Notes: generated by a model not told the origin, from the sequence alone. Shown: positions 1 through 10,935, counted from the first letter of the stretch. The stretch is DNA of 64,000 nucleotides from Dryococelus australis (GCA_029891345.1 CM057002.1:19730295-19794294), one strand, 5' to 3'. Program-made: numbers and translations.

Positions 1-50
1 TCTCTCAAGACCACGATGTTGAGAGCCGCCTAAATCTTTTCACTCACTCA
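1..50 (+). repeat. 3' tail of a tRNA-derived SINE, cut by the window edge
   Basis: The first 50 bases match the tail of the SINE seen complete at 10970-11205 and 42186-42440 (the part reading ctctcaagac, then ttgagagccgcc). The tRNA-like head would lie left of the window. It is in the plus orientation. Confidence 0.7.
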
Positions 51-1257
51 CTAGATACTTGGATTCAGAAGGGCTACGAAAAGGGGTCGGTTAATCGCGA
101 ACAACCTATATGAATGGGCGTGCGTGATTTCTAAACGCAAGTCAAATTTCCGTTGCAGCTTGAGTGCTTATTTAATTACAGCATCAGGTGCAGGATACTG
201 ACTTGTGTTTGCCTCGCTGTACGTGATTTTGCACGCCGGAAGCGTTGAGGGGTTGAGAGGCAGAGTGCTTATTATAGCTGCGCAATAGGCAATCCCACAA
301 TCAGAGACAACAATATGGATCGCATTTAAGGTAAGAACACAGCTTCGAGATGCCTATGCACTATCACTAACCTATTTTTAACGCAATTGGTTCAAAGCGG
401 TCCTGGGCGTGTCCTAACAAACAGTAGTCCAATGAAAAAGACAATATAAAACACAAGTGTTTGAAGTCTCGTCGGTCTTCAAATAATAACGCGAATTTTG
501 CATGCCTCTGACAATTGTCATATACTGATGTTATAGTCAACGTAGTTTATTCATTTAAAAGGGCGGTGGTGTCGAGAATTCAAATATAAACGAACACGTT
601 CATCACTGTTGACCACGTGACTTTGATAGTTACATTAGTAATGGGCGAGTCAATATAGCGGACATACGCAGAACAGAACAGAACATGTTAAAATGGCACC
701 AGTACTCAGCCGAAGGCCATAACTGGTCTCAGTTACTTGAATTTTAAATAATTTTAGAAAATAGTCGAAACATAAAATCTGTCACGTTATAGCATTTAAA
801 AACGAGTTAAAATTTTAAAATAGAGGCTTAAAATTATTTAGTTAAGGTTTGAAAGAAAAGGTTATGTTATAATTTTAAAATGTCAACAGTTAAATTACTC
901 TGCCTCCGCCCTTGACCCTCACCCTTCCATCCTCTCCGGAGACAGAGGGGCCGACTGCTGGTGTCGTTTTGTGAGGAGTCCGTCGTGTGTTTGATGTTTG
1001 TGTCGGTGTTGTGTTAGTACCAGTGTAATGTTGTTTGTGAGGTGTTGTATAGTGTAAGTGTTGTATCATCAGTTTATTTGTTCTTGTGTACATCTGTATT
1101 ATTGATGTATGTGTGGGTCGTTCGTCATCAATATACTGAATATTATTGTTTGTATTGATACGTGATGTATTATTTGTGAGGGCTCAAGAGGAACATTTAG
1201 TAATTTAGTTTCGAAAATTATACTAAAAGTAATTATTATTCTTACTTAGAGATAATG
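51..1257. other. Intergenic DNA, no gene seen
   Basis: AT-rich sequence with no open frame that looks like protein. Around 465-515 there is an isolated MITE-D-like end (aaataataacgcgaattttg), so part of this stretch is probably decayed MITE. The T/G-rich stretch at 900-1150 is low complexity; its reverse-strand open frame has the skewed Thr/His/Pro content expected of such DNA. Confidence 0.5.
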
Positions 1258-1545
1258 TATTATCGCGATAAAATTTGACTGTTTGCTAGGATTCAATTTA
1301 ATGTACACATGCCAGACAGTTTTCTTTCTTTATTGGCTGCCATGCATGTCTGAAGTTACTGCCCCATTTCATTCGGCCAATGAGAATTCTGATACTATAA
1401 GGCAGAACGTTCGTGATTGGCCTGCAAAAAAACTTATCCGAGGCAAAAGTTTGTTCATCCAATCATGAAAGAATAAACAAGTTTTAGCGTTATGGAAGAT
1501 GTGTTGACTCAAATAATTCTCGAAATTTTTCATCACCCTTATTCA
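1258..1545. mobile_element. Degenerate MITE family C copy
   Basis: The ends carry tatcgcgataaaattt and, inverted, ctcgaaatttttcatc, which are degraded forms of the family C end. The interior follows the order of the good copies at 17802-18110 and 37834-38139: an attggc motif, then gccaatgag, then gtgattggc, then atccaatcatgaaag. Ends are approximate. Confidence 0.55.
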
Positions 1546-2134
1546 TACTCTATCTGCTGTCTAGATTGGTAGCTTTTCTTTTTGATTTGTGATTACATGC
1601 GCAGAAGACAAAAGTCGGCCCACTTCATGTTTAGTTTACGGCCGGAAGTGCGTATGGCGAAACGCACATCCGCGAGTTACTACAGCCGTGTAGCGGCGTC
1701 ACGTGGTTACTCTCGGGTGGGAGGAGGTGATTGGCGGACTGGTTTCCGCCCCGTGATTGATCGCTTTGGCGCTCATGTTTGTAAAAGGTGGTTGGGAGGC
1801 ACTAAGTCATGACCCTGCCTGGTCAATTATCAGCTTAGTCACTTGTCCGAGGGTCCATCTGCTGCCTTGATGGATCGAGCCATAAAGGCGGGACACCCCA
1901 CTCCACCTCCCTTCTGCAGGCAACATGTGGAGTGGGGAAAATAAAGACACGTCGACTTTACAAACACGTACATGTGTGCGTGCGTGCGTGTGTTCGATTC
2001 GTCCATCGCCATGTGTCGTGATACCTTCCCTGGACAAACGCAGTAACCCATTCGACCACATATTTATAGCCTTATTCGCGGTATCCTCAAAGTTTTTTTT
2101 TTACAAACCTTAAAGTTGAGTTGAGATCACTTGA
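1546..2134. other. Moderately GC-rich stretch, no recognised gene
   Basis: The stretch 1580-2060 is richer in GC and CpG than its surroundings and holds short overlapping frames on both strands, none of which resembles a known family. It may be old repeat or regulatory sequence. Confidence 0.4.
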
Positions 2135-2177
2135 AAGATTTGGGCGGATCTTAACAACGAGCTCTTGAGAGCCAATC
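2135..2177 (-). repeat. SINE tail fragment
   Basis: Reads agatttgggcgg followed by cttgagagccaatc, the minus-strand form of the SINE 3' tail. It abuts a family B MITE copy, so one probably interrupted the other. Confidence 0.5.
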
Positions 2178-2565
2178 AAACCTTCGATAAATCGATTCAT
2201 GTATGACATGTTTAGTAGTTTCCTAAGTATGTAGTGAATCACAAGCGTTTACTACTTACGTTTACGCAAACATGTTATATCTGTGGTTAAATTAAACTTT
2301 TACTTATTGTTTTTTTAATTATGATATTCAACATACACTTAATATGAATTAAACAAGAGAAAGCAGGTGTGTTGGTAACGCCTTGTGAAATATTCCTTAT
2401 GCAAAATATGATTGAACTGAATACTCGCAAATACGGTGCGTTGTCTCTTTGGCGTGATTTTCTAGACTTAGTTAAGCTTTGTTTGCATGAGGTGGATGTA
2501 CAGCCTGAAAGTGTAACTTCAGCAGGGCTTCAGAAATGTTGGGAGTAACCATGAGTGGAATGTTT
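2178..2565 (-). mobile_element. MITE family B copy, left end lost
   Basis: Collinear with the good minus copies at 31556-31943 and 36888-37326: tatgacgtgttt-like start, a tgtgttggtaacgcc segment, gcgttgtctctttggcg, ttttctagacttagttaagc, then cagcagggcttcag and the right terminal repeat near 2550-2565. The left terminal repeat is absent, replaced by the SINE tail. Confidence 0.7.
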
Positions 2566-2707
2566 AAATGGTTTCAGGAGTTGTAATAAGCAAATCTTGT
2601 AAAAGCTGTTCATGGTAAGAATATACATTTTTGAAATGAACCTTTGAAAAAAGAAAATGACTGCTCATAACTACATATATCCACTCTGGCATGCAGACTG
2701 TCAAGTA
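2566..2707. other. Short unassigned spacer
   Basis: No gene or repeat recognised. Confidence 0.3.
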
Positions 2708-3096
2708 AGGGCCCTACCTACCGTCTGGCAGCTGCGAAATTTAAATGGGACATCCCATGTCAAGGAAATTTCGCCTCACTTCGTTAAATTTAAATACAGG
2801 TGTTTAAAAAAAAAAGTATTATTCACGAATTGTTCAGGAGAAGATCTCTACGAGGATGTATTTTGAATACAGACAGACATTAGGTACTTTTTGGTAAAAC
2901 ATAAATTTTTTTAATGCCTTGCAAACAGGCTATACGTGTTATCGAAACATATCTGCTGTAGAGAAATTCTCCTAAAAAAATTCGCGTAGAATACATTTCG
3001 TTTGAAATGCCTAACTTTAAAATTAAGGAATTGAGACGAAATTTACTTAAAATGGGATTTCCGATTTCCTATTCAAATTCAGCAGCTGTCAGCTGG
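2708..3096. mobile_element. MITE family E copy, foldback-like
   Basis: The left end reads gggccctacctaccgtctgg and continues gcagctgcgaaatttaaatg. The right end, inverted, reads gacagctgctgaatttgaat. The arrangement matches the better preserved copy at 13862-14267. The outer few bases of the right end are missing or diverged. Confidence 0.6.
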
Positions 3097-3388
3097 TCAG
3101 CAAATTGATCAAAACATTGTTTTAAAACTTGACGTATTAAGAGAGAAATATGTAAATTTATGGCTACAGAAGCGTTTCTTGTTGTACGCACATAAAAACA
3201 CGGATTTGCATAGTTTTAACTCATTTGCATTAAAAAACATTCGACGGCTTTCACTTGGCGTATGAATGAAGTGAGACCATTCCTGGCAATGCTAATATTA
3301 CGTACAGCGGTGGACACAAAATTAAAAAAAAAGTAGATACTGAACCGGGCTTTCATAAGTGCTCAATCAACCTTGAAAAAATTATACT
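3097..3388. other. Unassigned AT-rich DNA
   Basis: No open frame of interest and no repeat recognised. Confidence 0.3.
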
Positions 3389-3786
3389 AAAGGCTGTTCA
3401 CGCTAAAATGAGCACGATTGAAATCAACCTCATATATTTTAACGGGCGCACTGAGTGACATGCGCCCAGTATAGTTGATAACAATTGAGGGAAAGTAGTT
3501 ACATAACTAAACGGCGAATAAAAACTGTTAGGTAACTATTTATAATGATTTAAATTATTTATTTCGCCTTCTGTTTTTTCTAATGCATCGAAGAGTAAAG
3601 ATGAGCAGATTTGTGAAATTTCCCATTTCTAACAGGTTTACAGTTTCACTTAACCGACACATGAATAAAGTGATGAGGCTCAAGGCAACGTTAATTTTAT
3701 ATAAGGCGGAAGAATACACAACGTGCATAAAAGTAGATCTCAAGCAGGCATTTCAAAAATGCTCATTTTTCCGTGAACAGCCTATA
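3389..3786 (-). mobile_element. MITE family A copy
   Basis: Left end aaggctgttcacgctaaaat and right end, read inverted, taggctgttcacggaaaaat form the terminal repeats. The interior matches four other copies, including catgaataaagtgatgaggc and ggcggaagaatacacaac. TA flanks both ends. The 155-codon frame overlapping this copy is a by-product. Confidence 0.8.
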
Positions 3787-4515
3787 GTAAAATTGTGCAA
3801 GAATCTTCCTCTTATCAGTGTAGTACTCAGTCATATAACAGAGATAGTAAAAATGTATGTGTGGTTGATGTTATTGACATTTCTGTTTATCATACCACGC
3901 ATTATAAACTCAACAAAATACAACAAAAATGGTATATTTTGCATATTCTTATTTCGTCATGTGCTCGGTACAATTTTTTGGGGGAATTCTACTGGCAGTA
4001 GAAAAGTGTTTTGTATGCAAACGAGAGCTGTAAGAATAAATCAGCAGTAAAAGAAAGTCAGATTCGTGTAGACCTCTTTTCAAGAGCTCAGAGAATTTAA
4101 CATTTGCATGTAAGTACATGTTTTCAGTACTCATATTCGTGTCCAAGAACAGTCATTTATTTAAGAAAAATGAGTCCTTCCATGAGCACGACACGTGGTT
4201 TCAGTTAACTTAAAACTAGTCCACCTTGGTAGCCAACATTTCAATAAATTACCACACAACCTTCAAGAAATTTACTTCTCTAACAGGGGAAAAAAACAGC
4301 AGCAAGAATTTTTAATAGAAAGTGAATTTTATAGCGTAGATAAATTGCCAAACTACAAAAAAAAAAAATCGCTGTATAACACATTTTTTGTTCCGGTTTT
4401 TCTCGTTCCCTTTTCCTCCTGTTCCAGTAAAACAATGATGCTCTATAGCAGGTAGAAAGAATATTAGTCACATTATGAAGAAAATATATGATGTGTGTAC
4501 GTGTAATCTGACACA

Positions 4516-4554
<39 letters not shown>

Positions 4555-4864
4555 TACAGTGTGTGTGTGCTTGATATGTCCAGTGCATAAACTTTGTATA
4601 CATCTGTAATTTGACTTGTCCAATATATTTGTACTGTTGTATATTGAAAAAAGGTCTTACAGACGTAGTAAAACAAACAACAAAATATATATTCCATACG
4701 TGAGGGGCTTACTTTCCTGGTTGAGCGGCGTGTATTTCACGGATTCACATAGCAGCAGCCTCGTACACAGAGTTTTCTATACACTCGAGCCGCAATGACG
4801 TTTTTGTTGGTAGGTATCTCACTGAGATTCCTATGTACTGCCACAACGTACGTACATGTAAATA
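3787..4864. other. AT-rich intergenic DNA
   Basis: No gene recognised. Contains the TA microsatellite at 4519-4549 and several poly-A runs. The open frames here are short and of biased composition. Confidence 0.4.
4519..4549. repeat. (TA)n microsatellite
   Basis: About 15 TA units followed by a short CA tract. Confidence 0.9.
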
Positions 4865-6051
4865 TACACTGACATGACAAAAACCATGGGATACCGGTCT
4901 AATAATGCGTAGGGCTCCCTCTAGCCCGAAGAAGTGCTTTAACTCAACGTGGCATGGACTCTACATCTCTGGAGAGATGTTAAGCCTTGTTGTCTGAATA
5001 GCTGCCCAAAGTTATCAGGTATTTCTAGTTACAGGATCTTGGTTGTAAATAAACTATCTTCACTACGTTCCATGAATGCTCGATTGGGTTCATGTCGGGG
5101 GGACGTGCTGCCCACTCCAATTGCTGGAACTCTCCAGAATGCTCTTAGAACCAGTCCTGGACATCCGCATCCCGATGAGACGGCACATTACGTTGTCGGA
5201 ACATCCCATCGTTGCCAGGAAAACTGAAGTCCATGAATGGCTGCAAATGATCGCCAAGGAGAGTTTTGTAGCGGTTACCATATAGTTTTGTGGGTACATG
5301 GACAAGTGGACCCAACCCATGCCATATGAACACACCCCATACCATTACGGAACCATCACCAGCCTACACGGTGCCTTGTTGACAAATGGGATCCATGGCC
5401 TCATTGGGTTTGCGCCATATCCGAACGCCAGCCCGAAACAATCTGTATCGTGACTCATCAAACCAGGCCACATGTTTCCAGTCCTCCAGGGTACAATTAG
5501 CAACCTCATGAGCCCAAGTGAGGCTGTTAACAGGGGTACTCTGGTGGGTCTTCTGCTTCCATATCCCATGGAAGCTAATGCACGCTGCACAGATCTGCTA
5601 GATACATGTATGACACCTCCTGCATTGAATGTGACTGTGGTTTGAGCAAGTGTTCCTGCTCTGTTAGCATGGACAATTCTACCCAACCTCCGCCGGTCAC
5701 GATCATCAAGTACTTTTGGACGGCCACTGAGTAGTCCACGGTGGATCGTGATGCCTTGATTTTGATATTCCCTGTACTCACGTGACACCGTGGATCGAGG
5801 ATTATTGAAGGTGTTCGCAACTTCCGAAACTGAATATCCCATCCTTCTGGCACCCACAGTAATGCCCCGTTCGAACTCTGATAACTCACGCTGCCTTGCC
5901 ACGAGCAGGTAGACAACAGCCAATCCGAATGACGCGACCACTTGTCCGCAAATGAGACTGGTCTGCGCCATGCAAAGTCGTTCTGCAACGGTGGCACCAC
6001 GATTCATTGAGTCGCGTGGTCATATCCCATGACTTTTGTCATGACAGTGTA
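4865..6051 (-). mobile_element. Tc1-like DNA transposon with both ends
   Basis: The left end tacactgacatgacaaaaac and the right end, inverted, tacactgtcatgacaaaagt are near-identical terminal repeats starting at a TA on each side, the duplication expected for Tc1/mariner insertion. The body encodes a degraded transposase on the minus strand. At about 1187 bp it is shorter than typical 1.3-1.6 kb Tc1 elements. The right end lies against a family B MITE (from 6053), so this element probably inserted at or beside that MITE's terminal TA. Confidence 0.9.
5000..6007 (-). pseudogene. Tc1-family transposase, frameshifted
   Basis: The N-terminal helix-turn-helix region is clear on the minus strand from about 5890 down: LSEFERG, then MGYSVSEVANTFNNPRSTVS, then SGRPKVLDDRDRRRLGRIV. 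The middle includes SRSVQRALASMGYGSRRP. The C-terminal half continues in other frames: MVWGVFIWHGLGPLVHVP at about 5300-5345 and a Pro-Pro-Asp-Met-Asn-Pro-Ile-Glu-His type motif near 5075-5100. At least two frameshifts separate the parts and no start-to-stop frame remains. Tc1 transposases bind the terminal repeats and cut and paste the element with a DDE catalytic triad. This copy should be inactive. Confidence 0.85.
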
Positions 6052-6052
6052 A

Positions 6053-6735
6053 TACATTCAAGGTTACTTCACACTTTCTGAAGCCCTGCCAAAGTTCTAC
6101 TTCCAGCATATTCCTCCGCCTCATACAACCGAAGCTTAACAAAGTCTAGAAAATTACACCATAGGGACAATTCACCGCGTACGTGCGCACTCAGATTAAT
6201 AACATTTTTCATGAGGACTTTTTCTTATAGGCTATTCGCGGTAAAGTGAGCACTTTGGAAAGCCCTCTCATTTGGAATAATAGTCATTAAATATATTTTA
6301 ATTTAGCCATAGACGTTAATTTCTGAGTGCGGTGGAATATAATACACACTGTCTTTATTACTTATATGGCAATATTTATTTGAAAAGGTGGTTAAAGGAA
6401 AAAAAAAAAAAAAAAAAAAAAGGACTGATAGGAAAAAGTAACTAGGGCTTCAAAAGTGGTCACTTTATCGTTAACAGCCCGGACTAGGCATTACCAATAC
6501 ACTCATTTTCTCTCTGTATTTATCAATATTAATTATAAATCAAATACTGTAATGTATAAATAAATATGAGTAAAAGCTAAAATTTAACCAAAAATAAGAT
6601 ATTTTTATGCTAACATATGTATAAAACGCTTGAGATACATGGTATTTTCAGGAAAAAAACCAAAACTTCATACTCGGAGTAATTTTCTCAAACGTTTGAT
6701 TCAAAAAGTTGGGAATTACCGCAAAGAGGCCATAT
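6053..6735 (+). mobile_element. MITE family B copy split by a nested MITE
   Basis: The left part (6053-6227) has ggttacttcacactttctga, gaagccctgcc, tattcctccgcctcataca and gaaaattacacca. The right part (6486-6735) resumes with ggcattaccaatacac and ends with the other terminal repeat region. The two parts are collinear with the uninterrupted copy at 39074-39515, and the break lies exactly where the A-like MITE sits. Confidence 0.75.
6228..6485. mobile_element. Short family A-type MITE nested in a B copy
   Basis: The ends read taggctattcgcggtaaagt and, inverted, ggctgttaacgataaagtga, matching family A, but the 258-bp interior is unlike the long A copies except next to the ends. It includes a 24-bp poly-A run. 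It is younger than the B copy it interrupts. Confidence 0.75.
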
Positions 6736-8025
6736 CATCGAATACAAAACAAAGGTAGGTATATCGTATTCATTGCTATGAATGGAGGCGGTTTGTTTGC
6801 GTTTGAGGGGGGGGGGGGGCGCCAAGTCCACCCAGGGCGCTTATCTCTTCAGCGAAGTGGCTGATTACGTGGCTGGCCTTCCATAATTAACCAGGCCACT
6901 GCGATATGCCAGTCTCGAGGGAAAGCGCGGATGTTCGGCAAGTCGTGAACTCTTCCCTCTTGATGCTCGCAGCCACAATTATTATTTGAGAGCGCTCCCG
7001 CACCGCAGCGCACAGCTTACGTTCGTTAACGTTTCCATCCCGTTTCCTCGCAAGTGCGACTTCCGAACAAAGGCATTTCTCCTCCTCTTACCACGCGCGA
7101 GAACCTTCCGTCATGCAGCGACGTGTAAGTCATTCTTTGTGTTCATTGCCGTATTGCAGCATTCCTTCGCAATAACTTCCCTTCATGACAGTAAAGCTAA
7201 CGTTTCTGTATTTCGACTACTCGTCGGCCTTACCGCGGAATTTGAAGTGATACTCGAGATTGTGGAACAGTAGAAAGTTCAGTAGAAGAGTTGCCTGGAA
7301 AGGTTTTTGCAAGAAGAGAAGAGCTGTAACTACTTAATTAGCTTTCTCTTACGACAGGGAATTTACTTTTCCTAAAAAAAAAAAAAAAAAAAAAAGTCGG
7401 TAAAATATTAGCTCATGCTTTCAATGTTACATACACCTTTCTGCGCACTTCTCAAGACAAACCTCAATAAATTAATTCCTGCTCGTCACTTATTTCTTTA
7501 AATGCAAACGCTTAATTGAATACTTTCAATAACACAGGGAATAAGTTTTGTGATACGTCTTAATGTCTTAAACAGTTCAACAGAGGGATCTTAGTGATCG
7601 CCAGACCACTGTCACATGTACAAAACTCGCCCCTAACTCCACAACCATGCAATCGATTATGAACGTATATCGGAAATGAATAACGATGATAGCAAAAAGA
7701 GAATCAATAGCAACCTTATGATAGTCAGCTTAAGAGGATGGTTGTAGAAAGTAAAAAAAATGTATTTCCTCTTTTAATTTTAACTACCGGACATTTCTCT
7801 TCTTGTGTTTGCCTCCGCCCCAAGAAAAATACAAACAGTTTTCAAAATCAATAACTTTACAAAATTGATGCAAAAATTACATTAAAATATTTAAAGTTTA
7901 TGATTACCCAGATTACTTTAAAACAAAATATCATATTTAGGGTTTACAATAAAAATGTATAGTTACAGAAGTATATACAATTACTTAACTGCCACCAGTT
8001 TTCCCCCAATCTACAATTTATTATA
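6736..8025. other. GC-richer block 6780-7290, then AT-rich DNA
   Basis: 6780-7290 has elevated GC and CpG, a run of 13 G at about 6808, and one strong splice-donor-like site (ATGCAGCGACGTGTAAGT, 7113-7130). The frame covering 6986-7273 resembles no family I know. From 7300 on there is a 20-base poly-A and AT-rich DNA with nothing recognised. Confidence 0.4.
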
Positions 8026-8070
8026 ACTAGAGATCTGCGAAATTCGCGTTATTATTTAAGGACGGATGAA
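8026..8070. mobile_element. Single MITE family D end
   Basis: Reads agatctgcgaaattcgcgtt, one family D terminal repeat without a partner in range. Confidence 0.45.
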
Positions 8071-8368
8071 CTCCAAGTTTCAACAATGATATCTAACACA
8101 AATGTAATATGTTGCTGGTGGAGGGCAATGACTGGGGTGGCAATTATTATAAGAACCCCGAAGTGCTTTCATAAAAATGCGTTTAATTTCATTTTGTAAT
8201 CTTGTGCGCACGCATTAAATAATTTAAAATAACTTCCCTCAAAAAATTACTGTGTAGGTTAAAAATACTCCTCGACCTTAAACAGAGTAAACATATTTTT
8301 ACGCATTTCGCTATCGTTATTGGTGAAAGAGAATACGTTGGTGAACGCGGTGAGCCAATTACAGCTGT

Positions 8369-8371
8369 TCG

Positions 8372-8413
<42 letters not shown>

Positions 8414-8453
8414 CAGCGCCTGGAGAACAAGGCACCTAAGACGCGTAACTCCT

Positions 8454-8496
<43 letters not shown>

Positions 8497-8578
8497 GGAA
8501 GTAGTTTAATATAATTTATTTGTGTTCAAAGTTGTGCCGTACAGCGCCTGGAGAACAAGGCACCTAAGACGCGTAACT

Positions 8579-8672
<94 letters not shown>

Positions 8673-8806
8673 AGTTACGCGTCTTAGGTGCCTTGTTCTC
8701 CAGGCGCTGTACGGCACAACTTTGAACACAAATAAATTATATTAAACTACTTCCCCATATATATATACACACACACACATATATATGGGGAAGACGCGTA
8801 ACTCCT
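8369..8806. repeat. Palindromic cluster of TA tracts and an 86-bp unit
   Basis: An 86-bp unit at 8495-8580 is repeated exactly, inverted, at 8671-8756 (86 of 86 by eye). The spacer 8581-8670 is pure TA, so roughly 262 bp form a perfect palindrome. A direct partial copy of the unit lies at 8413-8452, and a chimeric remnant joining the two unit ends lies at 8787-8805. TA tracts flank each copy. No coding potential. Confidence 0.9.
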
Positions 8807-8905
8807 TGATCATTCAATCCCGGAAGTGGCTCTAAGCTAAAGTGTTATGAAATACAACTGGTCGTGAAATCTTTTTACGAAATTCGGGTGTCCCCAGCAT
8901 TAGCA
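8807..8905. mobile_element. MITE family C end fragment
   Basis: tgatcattcaatcccggaag, then tggctctaagctaaagtgtt, then a degraded terminal repeat. This is collinear with the right third of the C copy at 17802-18110. Confidence 0.6.
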
Positions 8906-9051
8906 AATTTTTTTCCTGCAAAATTTTACGATCAGTTGCAGCAGAAAAAAAATTGTTTTTATTCTGTCGTGTTTCCTTGAAATGGGAAAAGCCATCTCGC
9001 TCGGGTAAAAGGTTGTCCTCGTTACTCCACCTCCTTTGTACTGGCTAAATC

Positions 9052-9105
9052 CTCCTTGATAATCTTGTAACTACATTTCTCCTTGATAATCTTGTAACTA
9101 CATTT
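9052..9105. repeat. 27-bp tandem duplication
   Basis: Two perfect head-to-tail copies of a 27-bp unit beginning ctccttgataatcttgtaac, at 9052-9078 and 9079-9105. Confidence 0.95.
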
Positions 9106-9834
9106 CTCAGTAAATAACTAGTGTTCTTGATGTCAACTCGAAAACAATTAATTTTTTTTTTTTTCCGTAGAAGAGTGAAACAAAACGCACATAAGTAAAA
9201 CATTTTAATCATAGGCGTATTTTAGACTTTACGCAGCCAAATGAAGCACAGACTCGCAACATATAATTATTGCGAGACAACATTCACCGACTGTGGCGAA
9301 AGTATGTTTGCGTATTTACTTTCACATAGTGCTTGACAGCGATAGATTTGATAAACGCGTCCTTAATCAATGATACATACTGTAGTCTCAGCTGTGTGTT
9401 CATTGGCTGTTTTCCCACACCTGGCAGTTATGGGATTCGTAAGGTGTTTCCTTGCACGTCTGCTATTGGCTCAGAGGCGTGCAAGGCGAGTCTAATAAAG
9501 CGCGATCCAATTGCGAAGGTGACTTCACTGTATACGTGTTTTACGCCTACCTTTTCCCTAGATGAACTCGCGAAATTTTCCTATCTCTAGTAACTTCGTG
9601 CACACACGGCAACCGATAATGAAAGAAAATGTTTCGACATGTACACAGTACGCTGAAAGCTAGGAAACAAACAGCTTTCCCGCAGTGAATTACTGTCACT
9701 GTGACTTTCATCCAAGCATCGGGGATAGAACCAGTTATTATTACTAATCCGATTACAGAAGTCTCTTGCCATTGGATGCAGTGGCCACGAACAGTCACTT
9801 GCCTAACCAGCCAGCCCAATCAGGACTCGGTTAA
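9106..9834. other. Intergenic DNA with one MITE end
   Basis: A MITE C/D-type end lies near 9558-9590 (ctcgcgaaattttcctatct). The stretch 9330-9590 contains attggct and ccaat motifs typical of the family C interior, so it may be a decayed copy. No gene recognised. Confidence 0.4.
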
Positions 9835-9955
9835 CGCGGGAGAGCGCTTCCGTACGTCGGCGCGGAGGAAGAAGCTGTAGAACGGCACGCGAGACGGAAG
9901 TTGCCGACTTATCAAGTGCGCATCGTCGAGAAATACTCTCGTAGAAATATCAACC
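9835..9955 (+). promoter_or_regulatory. GC/CpG-rich leader before the 9956 ORF
   Basis: This short GC-rich block, rich in CpG, sits directly upstream of an ATG in a good context. No TATA box is seen. A promoter or 5' leader is an inference from composition and position only. Confidence 0.25.
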
Positions 9956-10207
9956 ATGGCTGCTGTGTCCAAACTCAGCGTTACTGTGCGTGCTCCCGTC
10001 CATTTGCGCTGGTCCCTGCGTACGATAGTCTTCGTTCCCTCCCTGGCAAAGCGTTCGTTTCACGTTCGTGCCCATTTCCAATTAATATCTAACGAATTCT
10101 ACTCTACGCGAGGTACATTTGTCTTCGAGACGATAAAGCGCTTTCAGCGGCATTACAAAGCAGCTGCCTACTGCACCCGACTGTACAATGTGAAGAACTC
10201 ATTTTAA
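9956..10207 (+). CDS. Unrecognised 83-residue ORF entering a palindrome
   Basis: Starts with an ATG in a strong context (accATGG) and predicts 83 residues beginning MAAVSKLSVTVRAPVHLRWS. The first 47 residues have seven Lys/Arg and no acidic residue, a composition seen in mitochondrial targeting sequences, but no domain is recognised. The last third of the frame (from about 10151) lies inside the left arm of the long palindrome at 10151-10935, so the stop codon comes from repeat-like DNA. It could be a real first exon, a gene fragment captured by a foldback element, or chance. Confidence 0.3.
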   Translation: MAAVSKLSVTVRAPVHLRWSLRTIVFVPSLAKRSFHVRAHFQLISNEFYSTRGTFVFETIKRFQRHYKAAAYCTRLYNVKNSF

Positions 10208-10935
10208 AAAGTAGAACAGACACCATGAAAATTGTCAGAAAAGTGTGATTTATGGCGTGTATGAAAGAAGAATGTATATATTTTGCAACATTATAAAATA
10301 TTATAGGCCTACTAAAATATTCTTTTTAAATGTAAAAAAATCGATTAAAATAGTCTGTATTATTAACTAAATTTAAGCGAATTTCCATTCTGGATGCTTC
10401 GGAAAGCAGAATTTGCAAGAAAATCATTTTCAAGAATAATCATCATAATGTTTACTGTGATCAAGCGTAATAAAATCATGGTAATGATGTATCATGACAA
10501 CTTTATAATCAACTTTATTTACGTCAGTTTTAGCTTCTAATATTTGTGACAAATGGACGCACATAAAAATAATTATAAAAGTTATTTCTACGTTATTATT
10601 GCAATTTTCTTACACACAATCGTAGTAAATATTTTGACGATATTCCATGAGGAAGATTTTCTTGCAAATTCTGCCTTCCGAAGCATCCAGAATGTAAATA
10701 CGCCCAAATTCTGTTAAAAACACAGAATAATTTAATCGATATTTTTTTTACATTTAAAAAGCATATTTTAGTGAAATATTTAAAATGTTGCAAAATATAT
10801 ACATTATTCTTTCATATACAGCATAAATAGCACTTTGCTGACAATTTATATGGCGTCTGTACTACTTTTGTATGAGTTCTTCACGTTGTATAGTCGGGTA
10901 CAGTGCTCCATAGGCAGTTGCTTTACTTCAACCTT
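10151..10935. repeat. 785-bp imperfect palindrome (foldback)
   Basis: Bases 10151 to about 10528 match the reverse complement of about 10545 to 10935, with roughly 80-85% identity by eye and almost no loop. Matching blocks include gtgaagaactcat, atatattttgcaaca, tttttaaatgtaaaaaaa and attctggatgcttcgg on the left, with their complements on the right. A transcript through it would fold into a hairpin with arms of about 380 bp. The arm divergence suggests the inversion is old. Confidence 0.85.

Noticed and set aside
890-1093. Minus-strand 67-codon Thr/His/Pro-rich frame
   Set aside because: It is low-complexity T/G-rich DNA read on the other strand.
3583-4050. 155-codon open frame on the plus strand
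   Set aside because: It begins inside a family A MITE copy whose other copies do not keep the frame, so it is chance read-through.
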